64,000 bases of DNA from Amphiduros pacificus. Lineage: Eukaryota > Annelida > Polychaeta > Phyllodocida > Hesionidae. Positions within the stretch are counted from its first letter, which is position 1; every line of letters starts with the position of its first letter. The notes under the pieces were generated by a model that did no database searches, was not told where the DNA came from, and saw nothing but the letters and a program-made list of their open reading frames with translations. This document shows positions 57,921-64,000 of this stretch, one piece after another. A program made the position numbers and the translations under genes. Location: positions 10,852,501 to 10,916,500 of the forward strand of contig OX439000.1 of NCBI GenBank assembly GCA_949316495.1, written 5' to 3'.

Positions 57921-60228
57921 CCCCTCAAATAATGCAATCCTGAAAATGAATAAATATGGTAAATGTAGGTCATTCAGCAAAAAGCATTATGTAGACCAGC
58001 AGTCACATTTAAAATGTACAAAATATGCTCTGCGACACCAAAGCGGGAATAAAAGTGACTGAATTTACAATTTTGAAAGTTTTCAACTGCAAAATGTTTT
58101 GCACAGTCCAATAGGTTCGGGATATGGTTACATAATCTCTCTTTATTTTGTCGTATGATACATCTGTACTATTGGGTAGATGCAAAATATATGCTCTAAA
58201 AATTATAGAATTGATCAAATTGAATACAATTATTTCAACAAAAGATACTCATGTGGTACAAATAAAACAAATGATCTTCATAACCGAATGTATACGACCT
58301 TCCTAATGAACACTCAATGACGTTATGAATTGAATACAAGATGTATCTAAATATTTGTAAAGCTCAGCAACAATTTCCTTCCAACTTTATGATTTGAAAA
58401 TAAATCGATAAATTGAAAGATGTAAAACATGTGTTGCAAATCATGCGAGATATCTTTGTTTTTTCCCGCACTCAAAATTTGAGAATTTATTTATAATTCA
58501 GAGTTCATGATTCGTAGTTCGTGGTTTGTAGTTCATGGTTCGTGTTTTGATATTCATACAAATACCTAAATTGATCGATCTTCATATAAAACCACATAAT
58601 ACAATATAGGTATGATTTTCGAATTCCAGAAAAGCCTAATTTTTGTGGATTGTACAAAAAAAATAATTAAAAAGAATTTGGATGGTTTTCATATCGTGAT
58701 TGAATCTGGTTGTGGGATGATTCAAATCGATATTGTAGTATGCTCTGCATGATAATTATGTCCTCTGGACTGCAGCAATTATACTCTCCTTAGCAGATCC
58801 TGTATTTATACCAGGCTCTGCCAGTAAACGGAGATGAACGACAGTTTCAGGAGACGACTCCCAGTATAAGATTTATTTTAACAGCCAATAAGCACAGACT
58901 CAAACTCAGACTTTTGTCACATTTACGCCAATTGGTGTCATTGTTATGATAGGAGAGTGAGCACAAAAATGAATGAGTGAGATCTGAGTGACATGTATAC
59001 CAAAATAGGCGAGATAATAATAATTTAAGGATGGACCATTACTCTTCAAGGGGAATAAAAAGAAAAATCCTGACTTTTTTGGAGGAGGTGACAAGACTAT
59101 TATATCCAGTTTCATCATGAAATGACTGAAATAATGTTGAAAGTGATGTTAAACCTATCAATCAATGATATACAATACTTTTCCAACAGGATATTTCCAA
59201 TACCCATCCCCTCCCAATTATAAATGCTCCATTCCAAATTACCTTTAAATATATGAAATAGGCATGTACACATGTGCGGCAGTGGTATGGTGTTTGACCA
59301 TGTCCAAGAACCAACCAATTGTAGAGCTGTTGGTAATTGCATGCTAATGGAAGGAAAAAGTATTCCGCACATCATGCCAATTGTGGCAGAGGTAGTGTGC
59401 GACTCTGCCTCGCCATGCAAAGTAGAGCAATTAATACAAGGTATAAAATGACACTTTACATGTTTTTCCCTGAAGCCAACATACCTGACAAAAAGAGGAA
59501 AGCCACGGAAAAGGGTACCAGCGGTAGAGATTAAAAATATGAGCTGGCGTCCTGCTGTGAACACTTGCTTGCTGAGATTAGTATTCAGATTATCTGGGTG
59601 TGTGGTCACTTTCACATGTCAAAAATAGTGGGCAATCTTAGCATTATTACTGCACATATTTCTTCATTCAAATTGAGTTTTTTTTTGACAATTAAAATAA
59701 TGATTGCAATATTTGAATTTATTTCAAATATTTAAATTATAATTCTATACTGCTAATAGTGTTTAAACAACTGTGAAAGTAGAGAACTATTTTGGAGGCA
59801 TAGATACCATTTCCAAGAAGTGATCTTTGCACAAATGAGTACATGCATTGTTGGCTTATCTCACTGGAAAATAGAGAAATGCACATACAAGTGACATGTG
59901 ACCTGTTGATTTCCATCCTGTCAGTGACTGATATGGCTATTGACAATTCCACATATTGAAGATCTTGAATATTGTTTTGAAATAAATAGTATTCTAATCT
60001 GATTGATTGTATATAAGAATGAGCATTGTTTGCAGGTATGTTTTAAGGGTTGATGATTTATTACAACACCTTGGACAGGTTCAGTCCATGTTTATTTTTA
60101 AATGTGGTCCAGGTAAAATGTTGAGTGAGTAATCTTGCCATGAGAAAAGGTCAAAGCATATCACCAGACCTGTTCTATATGTTCTGACATGCATATTGAA
60201 AAGATGTTGACTATTTGTATGATTTACC
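57921..60228. other. Intergenic with a SINE tail scrap
   Basis: At 59118-59150 on the plus strand, GAAATGACTGAAATAATGTT GAAAGTGATGTTAAACC matches the family-1 SINE tail, with no head or body. The phrase is followed by ATCAATCAAT. Nothing else is identified. Confidence 0.5.
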
Positions 60229-61532
60229 AAAATTGTAATAAGGCAAAGAAAGTCAGTTACTGGAGTGGTGCATATTTTTCTGGAGAAGTCATATGGAAAG
60301 TAGTCCAGTGGGATGTTAGTTTCATGGGGAGTTAATGTGTTGAAATGTCTCAATGAGTTCATTCATAACAGAAATCAAGATGGCCAAATGCTGGTTGAGA
60401 AAGTGCTTGATTTCTCTTATGAAAAGTGTACATCATGCAGCCATAATGAGTCCAAAATCAACATCGCAGGATGATTCAATTTTGTCTGATTCGATAGGTC
60501 AATACAAAATTAATAAAAATGTTTTTAGGTGGTTTTCATTTTGCAAAATTGACAAAACAGACAAAATTGAATCATTCCACAATTCTACAATCATTCCACA
60601 TTTGAAAACCATCCAAAATTCCCTTTTGAAGTTTGAATTAGTATAGGTACATTTAGCATGCGAATGTTATCTGCCACCAGATGACACCACAAAATGTGTG
60701 GATCTCAAAAACCTGAATCAAACCTTTATGGTCAAAGTGCTTCGATCAATACCTCAACCAATGTGACTTTATTTTCATTCCGCAAAATTGACAAAATAGT
60801 CAAAATTGAATCATTCCACAAATTGAAAACCATCCAAAATTTTCAATTTTCAGTGATTTTTGACTCATTATTGCTGTATGCTGTATTTGATGCCTCTCAT
60901 TATTGCCAATTTTTCAGAGAATATAAAGGTATCGAATCAGACAAAATTGAATCATCCTGCGATATTGATTTTGGACTCATTATGGCTGCATGATGTATAC
61001 TTCTCGTAAGAGAAATCAAACACTTTCTCAACCAGCATTTGGCCATCTTGATTTCTGTTATGAATGAACTCATTTAGTACATATCAACACATTAACTCCC
61101 CATGAAACTAACATCCTACCGGACTACTTTCCATATGACTTCTCCAGAAAAATATGCACCACTCCAGTAACTGACTTTCTATGCCTTATTAGGCCACGGG
61201 CTGTGGCGCAGTTGGTTAGAGCGCCAGTTTATGAGCACCAGTTCCTCTGTGGTGATCCAAAGGTCATGGGTACGATCCCCGGCCATGCCGGGATGGAACT
61301 CATGATACAATTTCCCACATGAGCTGAGGCCCTTGCTAAAAGGGTTAACCCGTTGTCCTTGTAAATCTGTGACCGGGTGGGTTGTCATGTCAAGGACCTG
61401 CGACATGACAATTCAGTGAAGCAACACTATATCTGTTACAAGTAGGTCTCATCACGAAATGACTGAAATAATGTTGAAAGTGATGTAAAACCCCACACAA
61501 ACAAACAAACTATGCCTTATTACAATTTTCTG
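60229..61532. mobile_element. Large inverted-repeat (foldback-like) element, arms about 270 bp
   Basis: The left arm (60229-60496) reappears as its reverse complement at 60930-61191, and the arm's last dozen bases resume at 61511-61532 after a SINE. The arms agree over nearly all bases by eye (I estimate above 90%). Between them, two diverged direct copies of about 80 bp lie at 60535-60620 and 60772-60850, sharing GCAAAATTGACAAAA and GAATCATTCCACA. The motif ACAAAATTGAATCAT thus occurs in both arms and both internal copies. No target duplication is obvious at the outer ends, and no transposase is seen. It may be a foldback or MITE-like element, or a local inverted duplication. Confidence 0.75.
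61192..61510 (+). repeat. tRNA-derived SINE, family 1, copy D, with target duplication
   Basis: Full length, with head GGCCACGGGCTGTGGCGCAG TTGGTTAGAGCGCC, box B GGGTACGATCCCC, body, and tail GTGATGTAAAACCCCACAC AAACAAAC. It is flanked by CTATGCCTTATTA at 61179-61191 and 61510-61522, a perfect 13-bp target duplication. The target lies in the right arm of the inverted repeat, so the SINE is younger than that structure. Confidence 0.93.
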
Positions 61533-62039
61533 TTTTAAGAGTTCAAGTTAAATATATAAAATGTGTCTGGACATGACAGACTTCATATTCAATATAACTA
61601 CATGCTAACCTTATATACCTACCTACAGAAAATCAACTGGAAACTGGTTAGATTCATATGAAAGATGGTAACCGATTTCTGTTTCTTTTGATCTATTTGC
61701 ATTTCTATTTATATCATCTCAGACAAACATATTTTTAGAACAGTTTATTCTATAAATTTAATTTTGGCTGTTGTGTGAAATTACTGAATTTTCTATTATA
61801 AAATAACTTGATAATAAGGACCTGGCTTCCTGATCCTCTCAGGGTGTCCAATCAGACAGGGCCACGAATGCTACTTGATACCAGGTGAGCTTGACCAGTC
61901 TGTCTGGGAACCCTTCAGGTGAGCGAGAAACAGGTAGGCTCATAAATATATGTCAGCTGCAACCTGGGATTTGCATATTGAGAGATCAAATCTCTCTTGC
62001 AAGATGCTTGGGTAAAGTACTAATTGACCCTGGGATCTA
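61533..62039. other. Intergenic, no gene seen
   Basis: AT-rich sequence between the inverted repeat and a SINE; nothing supported. Confidence 0.5.
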
Positions 62040-62238
62040 TAATTGTGAAATTGTGAAATGGTGTTTTTACGACCCTTTCAGCAACTATGGCCATATCAGG
62101 TCGACTTTCGAGCCTTTTAACCAGTGTGAAAGTAACACTGCCGGCAGTGGGAGTCAAACACACCACCTCCCGCCCTCCACTTATTAAACCATCAAAGGCA
62201 CAGATCCGACACTGTACCAACTGTGCTAGTGGGGCCGG
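62040..62238 (-). repeat. tRNA-derived SINE, family 2, copy B
   Basis: On the minus strand it reads ACCGGCCCCACTAGCACAGT TGGTACAG, then a box B GTGTTTGACTCCCAC, and then CTCGAAAGTCGACCT, ATGGCCATAGTTGCT, AAAGGGTCGTAAAAACACC and CACAATT repeats. The order matches the copy at 26229-26415. Both copies are diverged at the promoter boxes, so both look old. Confidence 0.8.
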
Positions 62239-62984
62239 TTGACAATTTGGAAAACCTAAAATATATGTCTTTGATGTGGGATATGGCTGGTTGCAATATA
62301 CCACATAAAAGTTTATGAGCACAACTGTTCAATATTGCAGGACATCTGGTGGTTATCATATTGTGACACTGAGATATGCATGTTTTTGTATAAATTATGT
62401 AAAGTAATATGTGAATCAAACTAAATCAACCTTGAAGATATGATTTCATATGTTTTTTGATATGTGAGACTGGCCGATTCTAACTTCCCAGACAGCGTCC
62501 GACACAAATGTGACTGAGACATATAGTAGCCATCAGGTTGGTTCCTATGCTCACAGGAATAATATAAACAAAGCACCTTAAGATAATAACAAACTAATGT
62601 AGCTTATATGCGTCACTTAAACTGTCAGTACATGTTTACATCCTGACTGTTACAAGATGAGATTAAGGATGCAAGCAACATAACCCAAGTGTTCCACTGG
62701 CCCACACATGCATTCAGTAAAGTGTCAAATCAGTAAAGTGTGGATTTAGTACTCACCAAAATGAATCTACAATATGCATGTACATCTCCTATATTTCATA
62801 TGGTCATAGAAAACTTAAATGATAATGATATTTATTTAGCACTTATAGCACTGACATCAGTCAGTATCAGTTCATATCAAGTCATTTGTGTCAGTTGTCT
62901 AAATAATAATTTCCGAATAATATATCTTGAGATCTTTTCTTCACTGGTCAGATTACAGCCTGTCACCTAGATTCATTGCTCTAC
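62239..62984. other. Intergenic, no gene seen
   Basis: No exon or repeat family is supported between the SINE and the LINE 3' end. Confidence 0.45.
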
Positions 62985-64000
62985 TCTTTTCCATGAGTGA
63001 CTGGGAATATTTTACATCAACCCCTAGGGTTATTCAGTGCCTTAAAGTGGTAAAAACATAAACGTTTATAAAATCAATATGATATGTAAATAATCTTAAC
63101 AACACAAAATATCAACAAAATCCTTTCAATATATCAGTTATAGACATAACAAATTTGTATGAATAAATTCAATTTAAAAGACTTTAAATACCATCTGATG
63201 TTTCGCGGTTCTTGATAAATAGGCCAATGGCCTAAGTAAACAAGAGCTCCACACTTAAAATTGGTTATAAAGTCCTATTTGGTTTAAAAACGATACTATC
63301 ACAGAAGTATCTACAGTATCAAATAACGAATGTAAATCTTGCATATTAAAATATTGAGTCCAAATTATATCAAAATCGATACATTCAATTAAAACATGTT
63401 TGATAGTCAAAGCCCTTTGACATCCAATTCACTGTGGCTGATCTTGGCCTTTAGGAAGATAGCAGTGAGTCAAATGACTATGTCCAATTCTTATACGTGT
63501 TAAAACAGACTCTTCTCTTCGGTTAATTCTACAAGCACCTTTGGTTTTACCTAAAACAGGCTTAATTTCGTGTAGTTTATTAAAAATAGCTTCGTTCCAG
63601 CACAATTGCCATTTAGAACGTAAAAAAACAGTTAACTGTAATATATTTCTTAAACTCTGTATAAGGTATATATATTGGGCGCTTATCCAATGCTGCTTTG
63701 GCAGCTTGGTCAGCAGCCTCATTTCCAAAGATATCTATTTATATAAAGGGATAGATCATTTCCAAAGATTCCAATATGACCTTGTCATCAACAAATGTTC
63801 CATCAGTGTATAAACACTGATATCCAGTGAAAATAGATTTTATTTCTTTATATCTATTTATATAAAGGGATGGATCGGTTGAGTATTTCTTTAATTCTGA
63901 CATGGCTAGATTAATATTTAAAGTTTCGTAGGTCTATGGAGGTGTTTCTGGATATTGAAATTTAGCTATTTGATTTGGATTTCAATTTAAAGATTGTAAA
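62985..64000 (-). mobile_element. LINE 3' part with RNase H (I/R1-like group), runs off the window
   Basis: On the minus strand, coding pieces of a LINE ORF2 C-terminus are seen. YTDGT (about 63796-63812) and GNEAADQAAKAAL (about 63690-63727) are RNase H motifs. KLHEIKPVLG and RREESVLTRIRIGHSHLTH (about 63465-63585) are typical of the region after RNase H. A cysteine-poor end, VNHVLIECIDF, leads to a stop at 63255-63257. The spacing between the two RNase H motifs is too short, and the word ATCTATTTATATAAAGGGAT occurs twice (near 63734 and 63850), so an internal deletion and rearrangement have occurred. This copy is decayed. The RT should lie beyond 64000. A 3' untranslated part of about 270 bp follows the stop. 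Confidence 0.85.

Noticed and set aside
60081-60362. Minus-strand open frame of 93 residues overlapping the left arm of the inverted repeat
   Set aside because: It reads like protein, but half of it lies in the arm and the matching part of the other arm is not open over its full length; no domain is recognised.

Overview
The window reads as AT-rich, gene-poor animal nuclear DNA, most likely from a mollusc. Four things suggest this: tRNA-headed SINEs ending in a conserved 'GTGATGTAAAACCCCAAAC' tail, non-LTR retrotransposons, minisatellites and long TA runs, and intronless-coding LRR genes with a splice acceptor just before the start codon. I see no bacterial operons, CRISPR arrays, rRNA genes or functional tRNA genes. 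The mollusc call is inference from repeat style, not a search result.

Layout. 1-1.5 kb holds an exon-like, unassigned segment on the minus strand. About 1.5-5.63 kb is a minus-strand fossil LTR retroelement. It has an LTR (4918-5628), a gag-like remnant and a baculovirus-F/errantivirus-like env remnant, but no pol between them, and two SINEs have landed in it. 5.6-10.9 kb is AT-rich and holds a small element bounded by poly-G and poly-C (8988-9335) and a weak terminal-exon candidate. 10.93-12.25 kb is a 36-bp tandem array and 14.65-15.7 kb a 48-bp array. 20.55-23.13 kb holds two remains of one CR1/Jockey-like LINE family, the second with a 640-codon open RT region. 23-29 kb has decayed SINEs and weak exon candidates.

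The best host genes are two minus-strand, secreted or membrane-tethered LRR paralogues at 29032-30279 and 43292-44512. Each is a single coding exon preceded by a splice acceptor, so each probably has a non-coding 5' exon upstream. About 13 kb separates them; that stretch holds a 33-bp minisatellite with a decayed flank and long TA microsatellites, and no gene I can support. They look like a local duplication.

44.6-60 kb is a gene desert with a roughly 1-kb array of 14-bp units (52581-53567) and SINE scraps. At 60229-61532 lies a long inverted repeat with arms of about 270 bp, whose right arm was split by a SINE with a clear 13-bp target-site duplication. The window ends inside a minus-strand, RNase H-bearing LINE of the I/R1-like group.

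The best-supported content is the two LRR genes, the LINE RT, the SINEs with target duplications, the tandem arrays and the large inverted repeat. The items most worth a second look are the inverted repeat, the G/C-bounded mini-element, the gag-plus-env LTR fossil, and the exon-like pieces near 0.2-1.5 kb and 28.1-28.5 kb.
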